Of a stretch of DNA of 15,583 nt, positions 6,939 to 13,387 are shown piece by piece. The DNA lies in contig CAZSMJ010000038.1 of assembly GCA_964608055.1 (NCBI GenBank), positions 1 to 15,583 of the forward strand, in the 5' to 3' direction. The DNA comes from JALYNX01 sp964608055 (GTDB lineage Bacteria > Actinomycetota > Acidimicrobiia > Spongiisociales > ZC4RG35). The notes beneath the pieces were generated by a model. The model saw nothing but the letters and a program-made list of their open reading frames with translations, did not search any database and was not told the origin of the DNA. The position numbers and the translations under genes were made by a program. Every line of letters begins with the position of its first letter. The first letter of the stretch is position 1.

Positions 6939-7161
6939 GGACACCTTCTCCGGTTCGGAGCGGGTCCGGAACGAATTTCGCGCTCTTTCCCAGGTATTGG
7001 CTATCCATCCAAAGGGTATAGGATGGTGCCCAGAAAGTGTCGCAAAAACGCGACACACGGTTGTAACGCGGAGTTCATATGAACTCGCATCTCCGCTGAT
7101 TGAGTGACCGCTAGGCATGACCGGGCGGCATCCCGGACGAGTTCCTGAGCGGAGGATTTTC
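6939..7161 (+). promoter_or_regulatory. Structured leader and promoter region of the glycan operon
   Basis: This 223-bp stretch has no gene. A possible promoter is TTGGCT (6997-7002), a 16-nt spacer and TAGGAT (7019-7024), giving a leader of about 130 nt. Inside it are a 7-bp stem with a 6-nt loop (7037-7056, GTGTCGC/GCGACAC) and a 16-bp perfect palindrome GAGTTCATATGAACTC (7071-7086). GCGGAG at 7068-7073 and CTCCGC at 7091-7096 form another inverted pair overlapping it. A 5-bp hairpin (7121-7136) precedes GGAGG at 7151-7155, 6 nt before the ATG at 7162. The palindrome is a candidate dimeric-repressor operator; which protein binds is unknown. No match to a riboswitch class I know is visible. 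Confidence 0.55.
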
Positions 7162-8334
7162 ATGACATTTGAACCAAAGCTCCCCACGATCGGGTTCCTG
7201 AGCACGTATCCGCCAACCTCGTGTGGGTTGGCCACCTTCACCCAGGCTTTGCGTAATGCCATCGCCGACGAGCGCGGGTTCGACGAGGGATTAGGTGTGG
7301 TGGGTGTGTCCGATACCGTGGTCGACGACTACGGACCCGACGTCACCTACGCACATGTCAATGGTGAGCCCCGTTCTGTGACCAAAGCGATCAACAGCCT
7401 CAACCGATTTGACGTTGCCGTGATCCAGCATGAGTACGGGATCTTCGGCGGGCCCGACGGTTCTGAAGTGCTCGAAATCCTCGACGGTCTTCATGTTCCC
7501 TCGGTGGTGACTCTGCACACAGTCCTCAGTCGGCCTACCGATAGTCAGCGTTCCATCCTCGAGCAGGTGGTGGCTCTCGCAGACCAGACAATCGTGATGA
7601 GCGAGACTGCCAGCCAGCGTCTCATCGAGAACTACGACGTCGACCCGACGAAGATCATGACCGTCCCCCATGGCGCCCGGATCAGTCTCAGCGGGCCCTC
7701 GTTGGCAGACGGGCATCGGCCGGTGTTTCTCACCTGGGGGCTCATCGGGCCCGGTAAAGGCCTGGAGACAGCCATCGATGCTTTCGCGGCTCTCAAGGAC
7801 ATCGAGCCCCTTCCCCTCTACATCATCTTGGGAAAGACTCATCCCAAGGTGCAAGCGGCCTCCGGAGACGCCTATCTCAACGGGCTCATGGCACGGGTGG
7901 AAGAACTCGGGCTCCAGGATGTCGTCGAGTTCGACGGGAGATACCTCGACGTGCACGAACTCACGCTGGCAGTGCGCAGTGCTGACATCGTCGTACTTCC
8001 CTATGAGTCGACCGAACAGGTCACATCCGGGGTGCTGGTCGAAGCGATCGGAGCCGGCAAGCCGGTGATCGCGTCTGCCTTCCCCCACGCCGTCGAACTG
8101 CTCCGGGGTGGGGCTGGAATCGTCGTCCCGCACTCGGATCCTGAGGCCCTCACAGCCGCCCTGCGCAGTGTCTTGGTCGACCCGCACTCGGCTGCCCTGA
8201 TGGCAGGTCGGGCGCGGGAAATCGGATCGACCCTTTACTGGCCTGTCATCGGCCGTCAGTACCAGGAGATCACGAATTCCCTGGTCGCAAAGCACCGACA
8301 GGTGCTTCAAGACGGTCTTGCCCGGGTGGGATGA
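7162..8334 (+). CDS. GT4-type (GT-B fold) glycosyltransferase
   Basis: This 390-aa GT-B glycosyltransferase transfers a sugar from a nucleotide-sugar donor to an unknown acceptor and is probably cytosolic or peripheral to the membrane. The N-terminal domain opens with FLSTYPPTSCGLATFTQAL (residues about 11-29), typical of group-1 enzymes. The C-terminal donor domain contains TWGLIGPGKG (loop with basic residue), a long helix-strand region, and LPYESTEQVTSGVLVEAIGAGKPVIAS. The two acidic residues of this last motif are Glu285 and Glu294, an EX8E spacing rather than the usual EX7E. The open frame extends to 7117, but ATG 7162 is preferred because GGAGG sits 6 nt before it. It is the first gene of the glycan cluster, 49 bp before the toroid-protein gene. 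Donor sugar is unknown; the GH130 neighbour hints at mannose. Confidence 0.88.
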   Translation: MTFEPKLPTIGFLSTYPPTSCGLATFTQALRNAIADERGFDEGLGVVGVSDTVVDDYGPDVTYAHVNGEPRSVTKAINSLNRFDVAVIQHEYGIFGGPDGSEVLEILDGLHVPSVVTLHTVLSRPTDSQRSILEQVVALADQTIVMSETASQRLIENYDVDPTKIMTVPHGARISLSGPSLADGHRPVFLTWGLIGPGKGLETAIDAFAALKDIEPLPLYIILGKTHPKVQAASGDAYLNGLMARVEELGLQDVVEFDGRYLDVHELTLAVRSADIVVLPYESTEQVTSGVLVEAIGAGKPVIASAFPHAVELLRGGAGIVVPHSDPEALTAALRSVLVDPHSAALMAGRAREIGSTLYWPVIGRQYQEITNSLVAKHRQVLQDGLARVG

Positions 8335-8383
8335 CGGCCCGGTCTTCCGCGTGAAAGACGACCCGCTACAAAGCTCGAGGATC

Positions 8384-9397
8384 ATGCTCAAAGGCGACCG
8401 CTTGCCCGAGCCTTGTTTCGACCACTTGCGACGGATGACCGACGACCGAGGGATGTGGGAGCACGCTCGATACACCACCCCTCGGACCGAGCACGGATAC
8501 TGCACCGACGACAACGCAAGGGCACTGATCGTGGTGTGCCGGGAGCCGAATCGCTCCAATGAGCTCGTCGACCTCGCCGGGATCTATGTCGCCTTCTTGA
8601 GAGATGCCCAAGCCCGTGACGGCGGATTCCACAACCGGCGGGACCGGGACGGGTCGTGGACCGACGTTCTCGGCCCCGGCGATTCGCAGGGACGGGCCGT
8701 CTGGGCCGTGGGGACGGCCGCCAACCGGGGACCAGCGTCATGGATCCGATGGGAGGGGCTCGAGCTCTTCGACCGCAATGCCGGATTCGATTCCCAATCA
8801 CCCCGGGCGACATCGTTTGCGATGTTGGGAGCCGCTGAGGTCCTCGAGGCATTCGGCGACCACATGCTTGCCCTCCGCGTTTTGAAGCAGGGCTCCGAGA
8901 GGATCCGTCCCAGGGGCGATGCCGACTGGCCCTGGCCCGAGGACAGGCTTGCCTACGACAATGCCCGAATCGCCGAGGCCCTACTCGTAGCCGGTGACCG
9001 TCTATCGGACGATCGACTCCTCGGCGAAGGTCTTCACCTTCTCGAGTGGCTGGCAACGACCGAAACAGGCGATGGACATTTCAGCTTTGCCCCGGTCGGT
9101 GGGTGGGGTCCGGGCGAGCCCCGTCCCGGTTTCGACCAACAACCAGTGGAGGCGGCGGCGATGGCCGATGCCTGCGCCCGGGCCTGGTTGATCACCGGTG
9201 ACGACACGTGGAAGGAACGGGTCGAATTGGCGGCCAGGTGGTTCATGGGAGTCAACGACACCGGCGCTCCGCTCTACGACCACCGAACCGGAGGCGGCCG
9301 TGACGGCCTGACCTCAGAGGGGACCAATCAGAACCAGGGCGCGGAGTCCACCCTCGCCGCCCTCAGTACGCTCCAATTGGCGAGATTGGTCGCCTGA
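8384..9397 (+). CDS. (alpha/alpha)6-toroid-like protein of glycosyltransferase/GH130 clusters
   Basis: I recognise this as the conserved protein or domain starting near FDHLRRMTDDRG..EHGYCTDDNARALI, found in other bacteria fused to or next to GT4 glycosyltransferases; this is memory, not a search. With the ATG at 8384 it has 337 aa. Tryptophan- and acid-rich helical repeats (RAVWAVGT, DWPWPEDRLAYDNARIAEALL, LEWLATTETGDGHFSFAPVGGW, DQQPVEAAAMADACARAW) resemble the toroids of glycan-active enzymes such as six-hairpin glycosidases. DDNAR and DQQPVEAA are candidate glycan-binding or catalytic spots. No signal peptide is seen, so it is probably cytosolic. Function is unproven: a glycosidase, epimerase-like or glycan-binding partner are all possible. 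The start is uncertain: the frame is open back to TTG 8318, with GTG at 8351; ATG 8384 has GAGG close upstream and fits the conserved core. Confidence 0.72.
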   Translation: MLKGDRLPEPCFDHLRRMTDDRGMWEHARYTTPRTEHGYCTDDNARALIVVCREPNRSNELVDLAGIYVAFLRDAQARDGGFHNRRDRDGSWTDVLGPGDSQGRAVWAVGTAANRGPASWIRWEGLELFDRNAGFDSQSPRATSFAMLGAAEVLEAFGDHMLALRVLKQGSERIRPRGDADWPWPEDRLAYDNARIAEALLVAGDRLSDDRLLGEGLHLLEWLATTETGDGHFSFAPVGGWGPGEPRPGFDQQPVEAAAMADACARAWLITGDDTWKERVELAARWFMGVNDTGAPLYDHRTGGGRDGLTSEGTNQNQGAESTLAALSTLQLARLVA

Positions 9398-9510
9398 GCG
9401 AATCACTGGAAGAATGGTCCCTGGCCTGGGCTCTCCCACGCCCTACTCTCTGCACCGACCTCGAGCGGTCGCCCCAGCACCCCGGCGATCAGAAGCAGGC
9501 GACCCACCGT
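9398..9510 (+). promoter_or_regulatory. Gap before the GH130 gene with a start-proximal hairpin
   Basis: This 113-bp gap holds no gene. GGTCGCC (9467-9473) and GGCGACC (9498-9504) form a 7-bp stem with a 24-nt loop ending 6 nt before the ATG at 9511. No Shine-Dalgarno or start-adjacent -10 is visible, so initiation of the next gene is unexplained. TACTCT at 9444-9449 is a weak -10 candidate. Confidence 0.35.
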
Positions 9511-10980
9511 ATGAACCCAATCCCAATCACTCATACGAACGCCCGATTCACCCCCGACCCTCGTCGAGTGATAACCAAGCCTTTCCTCCCCGGAGAGCAG
9601 ATTTTCCCTGACGGGCACTCCCGATCCCAACGCTTGATCAAGCGGGTGCTGGCGATGTCGGATTCGGAGGTGACAACCACCCTGGAGGCCACGATCGCCT
9701 TTTTTGGGGACCGCCATTTTGGCTTGAAGACAATCCTCCAGCGTCACTACGAAATCGTGGCTAACGGGATCGACAACCCCGACGCTCTGGGACCGGACCG
9801 ACAGCTTCTAATCGGGGCCTATTTCACACATGAGTATTCGATCGAAGGCGCCTCCCTGGGCAATCCCTCCATGGTTCCGGCACCCGATCAGACCGGTCTG
9901 GGCGACGGGGAGCAACGTTTCATAATGAGCCTGAGAGCGATCGGGGAGGGTCATCTGTCCGCGATCGAATTCCGATCGGGTGTGATCGACGCCAAGGCCA
10001 ACATAATTATCGACGAGCTGAGCCGATTCACGACCACCGGAAGCCGGCGCTCCGCTCAATACGAGAAACACCTCTTCCGGGCCAAACTCGCCGAGATGGG
10101 GGTACTCAACGAGATCGCTGCCCTGATACTCGACCCTCTCCCCGACCGCTTCTCGCTGGACGAGATCAACGCGGCGCTCGCCCAGCTCATCCACGACGTC
10201 GACTACTCGATCGCATTCGAAACCGCCAAGTCCATCCACTGGCTGGCCTCTTCCAACTACGCCCTCACCTTCGACGAGGGGTACCCCGTCTCAGAAAGGG
10301 TGATTTTTCCGGCCGGCCCTACGGAGAGCAGGGGCATGGAGGATGCCCGCTTCGTTCGCTTCGTCGCCGATGACGGTTCGGTCACCTATTACGCCACCTA
10401 CACCGCATTCGACGGTTTTCGGATCCTGCCCCAGCTGATCGAGACGACGGACTTCATTTTCTTCAACATCGCGACCCTGCAGGGGATCGGTGCGCGGAAC
10501 AAGGGCATTGCATTGTTCCCGAAGCTGATCGACGGCCGATACGCCGCTCTTTCCCGCCAGGACAACGAGAACAACTACTTGATGGTCTCCGACGACGTAC
10601 GGATCTGGGAGCAGGCGGACAAGATCCAGGTTCCGAAGAGACCATGGGAGTTGATGCAGCTCGGGAATTGCGGATCGCCTTTGGAGACTGAAGCCGGATG
10701 GCTCGTCATCACCCATGGAGTCGGGCCGCTCCGCCAGTACTCCCTGGGCGCCATCCTTCTCGATGCAACCGATCCCCGTCAGGTGATCGGTCACCTCTTC
10801 GACCCGCTAATGGTCCCCTCCGAGGAGGAACGCGACGGCTACGTGCCCAACGTCGTCTACTCGTGCGGAAGCATGATCCACGGCGAGAACCTCGTCATTC
10901 CCTACGGGTACTCGGATTACGGGTCCCGCATCGCGTTGGTGCCGCTCGACGAGCTTCTAACCAGGTTGACCACCAGCTGA
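9511..10980 (+). CDS. GH130-type glycosidase/phosphorylase with N-terminal extension
   Basis: This 489-aa protein carries a five-bladed beta-propeller of the GH130 family (beta-mannoside phosphorylases and hydrolases, and the older PH1107-type glycosidase group). Family landmarks are SRGMEDARFVRF at residues 273-284, where Asp278 matches the catalytic Asp of the usual ED-P-R motif, ALFPKLIDGRYAALSRQD at 334-351, GNCGSPLETEAGWLVITHGVG with His402, DATDPRQVI, and GYVPNVVYSCG at 443-453. A YGYSDYGSRIAL C-terminal blade follows. About the first 100 residues, starting LTPDPRRVI-like, are predicted helical and precede GAYFTHEYSIE. Classical GH130 enzymes have about 320-400 aa and lack this part. 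Arg/His residues that bind phosphate in phosphorylases are partly present, so phosphorolysis versus hydrolysis is open. The substrate is probably a mannoside by family, but this is not shown. No signal peptide, so intracellular. Confidence 0.86.
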   Translation: MNPIPITHTNARFTPDPRRVITKPFLPGEQIFPDGHSRSQRLIKRVLAMSDSEVTTTLEATIAFFGDRHFGLKTILQRHYEIVANGIDNPDALGPDRQLLIGAYFTHEYSIEGASLGNPSMVPAPDQTGLGDGEQRFIMSLRAIGEGHLSAIEFRSGVIDAKANIIIDELSRFTTTGSRRSAQYEKHLFRAKLAEMGVLNEIAALILDPLPDRFSLDEINAALAQLIHDVDYSIAFETAKSIHWLASSNYALTFDEGYPVSERVIFPAGPTESRGMEDARFVRFVADDGSVTYYATYTAFDGFRILPQLIETTDFIFFNIATLQGIGARNKGIALFPKLIDGRYAALSRQDNENNYLMVSDDVRIWEQADKIQVPKRPWELMQLGNCGSPLETEAGWLVITHGVGPLRQYSLGAILLDATDPRQVIGHLFDPLMVPSEEERDGYVPNVVYSCGSMIHGENLVIPYGYSDYGSRIALVPLDELLTRLTTS

Positions 10981-10982
10981 GA

Positions 10983-12029
10983 TCAAGGACGACCCTGCAA
11001 GTGGGCCTCCACCACTTGGTGATACAAACCGAGGTACTCGTCGACCATCCGACTGGCGTCGAACCGGGTCTCGACCGAAGCGCGGATCCCGGCCCGATCG
11101 ATGCCAACCGAAGCATCAACCGCAGCCACCGCCTCCTCCACTGATTCCACCAGGAACCCACCTTCGCCATGGCGGATGATCTCGGGCATGGAACCACGCG
11201 GGTAGGCGATCACCGGAGTCCCGGTCGCCATCGCCTCGACCACGCTGAATCCGAACGGCTCCTCGAAGCTGATGAGATGGAGCAAGGCCCTGGCCCCGCC
11301 GAGCAGCCCTCCCCGGATCTCGGGCCCTACCGGCCCCAGATAGGTGACCTGCTCCCCATCCACCCGGGGTCCCACCAGGCGGTCGAAGTAATCCTGGTCC
11401 TGAATGATTCCGGCGATGACCAGGGGAAGACCCGCGGAAGCGGCCACCTCGATCGCATCCGCCGTTCCCTTCTCGGGGTGGATCCTGCCGAAGAACAAGA
11501 GATAGTCACCAGGGTCGGGATGCAGCGCAAAGTCATCCATTTCGATCCCGTGATGGATCGTCGCCACATAATCCAGGCTCGGATGGCGGTCCGATTCGCT
11601 GATCGCCACGTAGTACCCACGATCGTTGTACTTCTGATAGACCGGCAAGATTCGCTCCGAAGAGAACCCGTGGATGGTGGTTACCACCGGCGTGTCCACC
11701 AGACCGCTGTAGGTGAGCGGCATGAAATCGAAGCTGTTGTGGATCAGGTCGAACTCCGCAGCCCGCTCGAAGACTGCCGAGATGTGGAGGCCTTCACACA
11801 CCTTGGGATCGAGACTCAGGTCCTCGGAGTAACCGGCAGGCACCGTCCCTACCAGTTCGGCCTCGGTCTCCGAGTCTGCGGTGGCAAACAGGGTGACGTC
11901 GACGCCCCTGCGCACCAAGCCCTCGGTCAGTAGCGATACAAACTGCTCCCACGGTCCGTAGTGGCGGGGAGGAACCCGCCATGAGATCGGCGCCAGGATC
12001 GCGACTTGCAATTGCTCCGAGATCGACAT
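10983..12029 (-). CDS. GT4-type glycosyltransferase, convergent with the GH130 gene
   Basis: This 348-aa GT-B, group-1 glycosyltransferase has an N-terminal acceptor domain with ILAPISWRVPPRHYGPWEQ (residues 11-29), TTIHGFSSE and NSFDFMPL. The C-terminal nucleotide-sugar domain shows IHHGIE (158-163), LLFFGRIHPEKG (177-188; Arg182 and Lys187 are the usual donor-phosphate residues) and FEEPFGFSVVEAMATGTPVIAY. Glu257 and Glu265 form a classical EX7E pair. The start is set by TACCCT 7 nt upstream of the ATG, with no Shine-Dalgarno. Its stop lies 2 bp from the GH130 stop on the other strand. This subfamily (short, WRVPP..YGPWE start) often sits in glycan-synthesis loci. Product unknown; a joint pathway with the plus-strand GT4 and GH130 genes is inferred from position only. 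Confidence 0.9.
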   Translation of the reverse strand: MSISEQLQVAILAPISWRVPPRHYGPWEQFVSLLTEGLVRRGVDVTLFATADSETEAELVGTVPAGYSEDLSLDPKVCEGLHISAVFERAAEFDLIHNSFDFMPLTYSGLVDTPVVTTIHGFSSERILPVYQKYNDRGYYVAISESDRHPSLDYVATIHHGIEMDDFALHPDPGDYLLFFGRIHPEKGTADAIEVAASAGLPLVIAGIIQDQDYFDRLVGPRVDGEQVTYLGPVGPEIRGGLLGGARALLHLISFEEPFGFSVVEAMATGTPVIAYPRGSMPEIIRHGEGGFLVESVEEAVAAVDASVGIDRAGIRASVETRFDASRMVDEYLGLYHQVVEAHLQGRP

Positions 12030-12042
12030 CGCGGCGAGGGTA
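12030..12042 (-). promoter_or_regulatory. Leaderless -10 of the minus-strand GT4 gene
   Basis: On the minus strand TACCCT (complement of 12037-12042) is followed by 7 nt and the ATG at 12029. Hexamer position and lack of a Shine-Dalgarno match the other leaderless genes of the window. Confidence 0.55.
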
Positions 12043-12051
12043 ACGACCCCA

Positions 12052-12166
12052 TTTCTCCCCCCACCGAACGAAGTGAGCGTTGCCCTGCGGCCAGCGAACG
12101 GAGGAGCAGTTTCTCCCCCCAGGAGCGAAGCGACGTTGGGGGGAGTACCCCGAAGGGGGGAGGGGG
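12052..12166. repeat. C/G-rich intergenic repeat-hairpin element
   Basis: TTTCTCCCCCCA occurs twice, at 12052-12063 and 12110-12121 (58-bp period). Each copy is followed by a GAACGAAGTGAGCG- or GAGCGAAGCGACG-like segment ending in CGTTG. In the second copy CTCCCCCCA (12113-12121) pairs perfectly with TGGGGGGAG (12137-12145) around a 15-nt loop, and CCCCGAAGGGG adds a second small hairpin, ending in a G-run to 12166. The first copy lacks the G-arm. It looks like a degenerate REP- or MITE-like intergenic palindrome. It lies between two divergent transcription units, so terminator function is not needed there. Confidence 0.55.
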
Positions 12167-12204
12167 CTACCCACCACGGGTTAGAGGTGCATCCAACCGG
12201 CCGT

Positions 12205-12217
12205 TATCATCAGCGTC
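12205..12217 (+). promoter_or_regulatory. Likely -10 of the thiamine-uptake operon
   Basis: TATCAT (12205-12210) fits TANNNT and would start transcription near 12217, just before the riboswitch aptamer. The -35 is weak (TTAGAG at 12181-12186, spacer 18). Confidence 0.5.
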
Positions 12218-12221
12218 ACAA

Positions 12222-12312
12222 ACGGGAGCTCGGTGGAACCGGGCTGAGAGGGGGTCTGCGGAGACCCCGACCGGAAGAACCTGACCCGGATAATGCCGGC
12301 GTAGGGAGACAC
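12222..12312 (+). ncRNA. TPP riboswitch (THI element)
   Basis: The conserved core is plain: GCTGAGA (12243-12249), then CCTGACCCGGATAATGCCGGCG (12280-12301) and TAGGGAGA (12302-12309). An optional extra helix (P3a-like) is perfect: GGGGTCT (12251-12257), loop GCGG, AGACCCC (12262-12268). It binds thiamine pyrophosphate and lowers expression of the operon. No U-tract terminator lies between it and thiB, so control of translation is likely: CTCC at 12324-12327 can pair with GGAG of the thiB Shine-Dalgarno (12338-12341). GGGAGC (12224-12229) can instead pair with GCTCCC (12323-12328). Confidence 0.96.
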
Positions 12313-12349
12313 CCCACTCATCGCTCCCATACGAGAAGGAGTTGATGAG

Positions 12350-13387
12350 ATGCGAAGGGCCCTGCTCTTCATGGCCTTGATCTTGGTGGCCGTTTCCTGC
12401 GATGACGCCGAGCCCGAGACCCCGGAGTCACTCCGCCTCCTCAGCCACGACTCGTTCGCCAACGAGGTCACCGATCAGACCTTCGCCGCCTTCACCGAGG
12501 CCACCGGTATCGAGGTGGAGGTGATCGCGGGCAGCGACGCCGGATCGATGGTCAATCAGGCCATCCTCTCCAAGGACAACCCGCTGGCCGACGTGATCTT
12601 CGGGGTCGACGACACGTTCCTGTCCCGCGCCCTCGAGGAGGGAATCTTCCTCGACTACGAATCCGAACTGAGCGATCAGGTCCCCGAAGACCTTTTCCGT
12701 GGAGCCAAGAGCGTGGTGACCCCGATCGATTACGGCGACGTCTGCATCAACTACGCCAAGGAGTGGTTCGAAAGCACCGGCACCCCGGTCCCGACAACCC
12801 TGGACCAGATTCGGGACTCGATATATGCCGGCACCCTCACCGTGGAGCACCCGGCGACCTCGTCGCCCGGGCTCGCCTTCATGCTCGCCACCATCGTCGA
12901 GTACGGCGAGGAGGGCTGGCTCGACTTCTGGGATGATCTGAAAGCGGGCGGGGTGGAGGTGGTTCCCGACTGGGACACCGCCTATTACAGCGAGTTCGTC
13001 CCCTACGGTGGCCAGAGCGCCATGGTGGTCTCCTACGCATCTTCGCCACCGGCAGAGGTCATCTTCGCCGCCGAGCCGCTGGACGAGGCGCCGACCGGGG
13101 TGATCGAGGCCGGTTGCTATCGGCAGGTGGAGTACGCCGGGATCCTGGAGGGCACTGCGTATCCGGAGGCTGCCGGCGAGTTGATCGACTTCATGCTCTC
13201 CGTGGAGTTCCAAGAGTCGATCCCACTCACCTGGTTTGTGTTCCCAGCCAATGTCGACGCGGGCCTGCCACCGGAGTTCATCGAGCACACCACGCTTCCC
13301 GAATCCCCGGCGCAACTCGATCCTGACACCATCTCCGAGAACCGGGATCGATGGATCGACGAGTGGGTCTCGGTGATGGAGGGCTGA
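12350..13387 (+). CDS. thiB: Thiamine ABC transporter substrate-binding lipoprotein
   Basis: This 345-aa extracytoplasmic solute-binding protein delivers thiamine (or its phosphates) to ThiPQ. The N-terminus is a lipoprotein signal: MRR, a hydrophobic stretch, then AVSC with the lipid-modified Cys17 (an A at -3 is a slightly atypical lipobox). Family features are LLSHDSFAN (the YDSF-like motif of TbpA), AGSDAGSMVNQAIL, LADVIFGVDD, PIDYGDVCINYAKEWF and the C-terminal TWFVFPANV. The aromatic residues in the cleft (for example TAYYSEF) fit thiazole/pyrimidine stacking. ATG 12350 has AAGGAG at 12336-12341 with 8-nt spacing. It sits directly behind the TPP riboswitch, which makes the thiamine assignment strong over iron or other family 1 ligands. 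The stop overlaps the thiP start as TGATG. Confidence 0.94.
   Translation: MRRALLFMALILVAVSCDDAEPETPESLRLLSHDSFANEVTDQTFAAFTEATGIEVEVIAGSDAGSMVNQAILSKDNPLADVIFGVDDTFLSRALEEGIFLDYESELSDQVPEDLFRGAKSVVTPIDYGDVCINYAKEWFESTGTPVPTTLDQIRDSIYAGTLTVEHPATSSPGLAFMLATIVEYGEEGWLDFWDDLKAGGVEVVPDWDTAYYSEFVPYGGQSAMVVSYASSPPAEVIFAAEPLDEAPTGVIEAGCYRQVEYAGILEGTAYPEAAGELIDFMLSVEFQESIPLTWFVFPANVDAGLPPEFIEHTTLPESPAQLDPDTISENRDRWIDEWVSVMEG

Noticed and set aside
7117..7161. Upstream extension of the first glycosyltransferase
   Set aside because: No ribosome site before 7117, and GGAGG is ideally placed for ATG 7162.
8331..8354. Seven-codon frame starting in an ATGA overlap with the glycosyltransferase stop
   Set aside because: Too short to call a gene; kept only as a possible coupling element.
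7291..8559. A long minus-strand open frame (about 422 codons) opposite the first glycosyltransferase gene
   Set aside because: Its translation has no recognisable motif and is rich in His, Asp and Gly as expected for the complement of GC-rich codons; the plus strand encodes a clear GT4 protein.
12137..12166. G-quadruplex in the G-rich tract
   Set aside because: The G-runs are interleaved with C-runs that pair with them in simple hairpins, a more economical explanation.
12040..12180. CRISPR-like array from the two spaced repeats
   Set aside because: Only two 12-bp copies, low complexity, no regular spacers and no cas genes.
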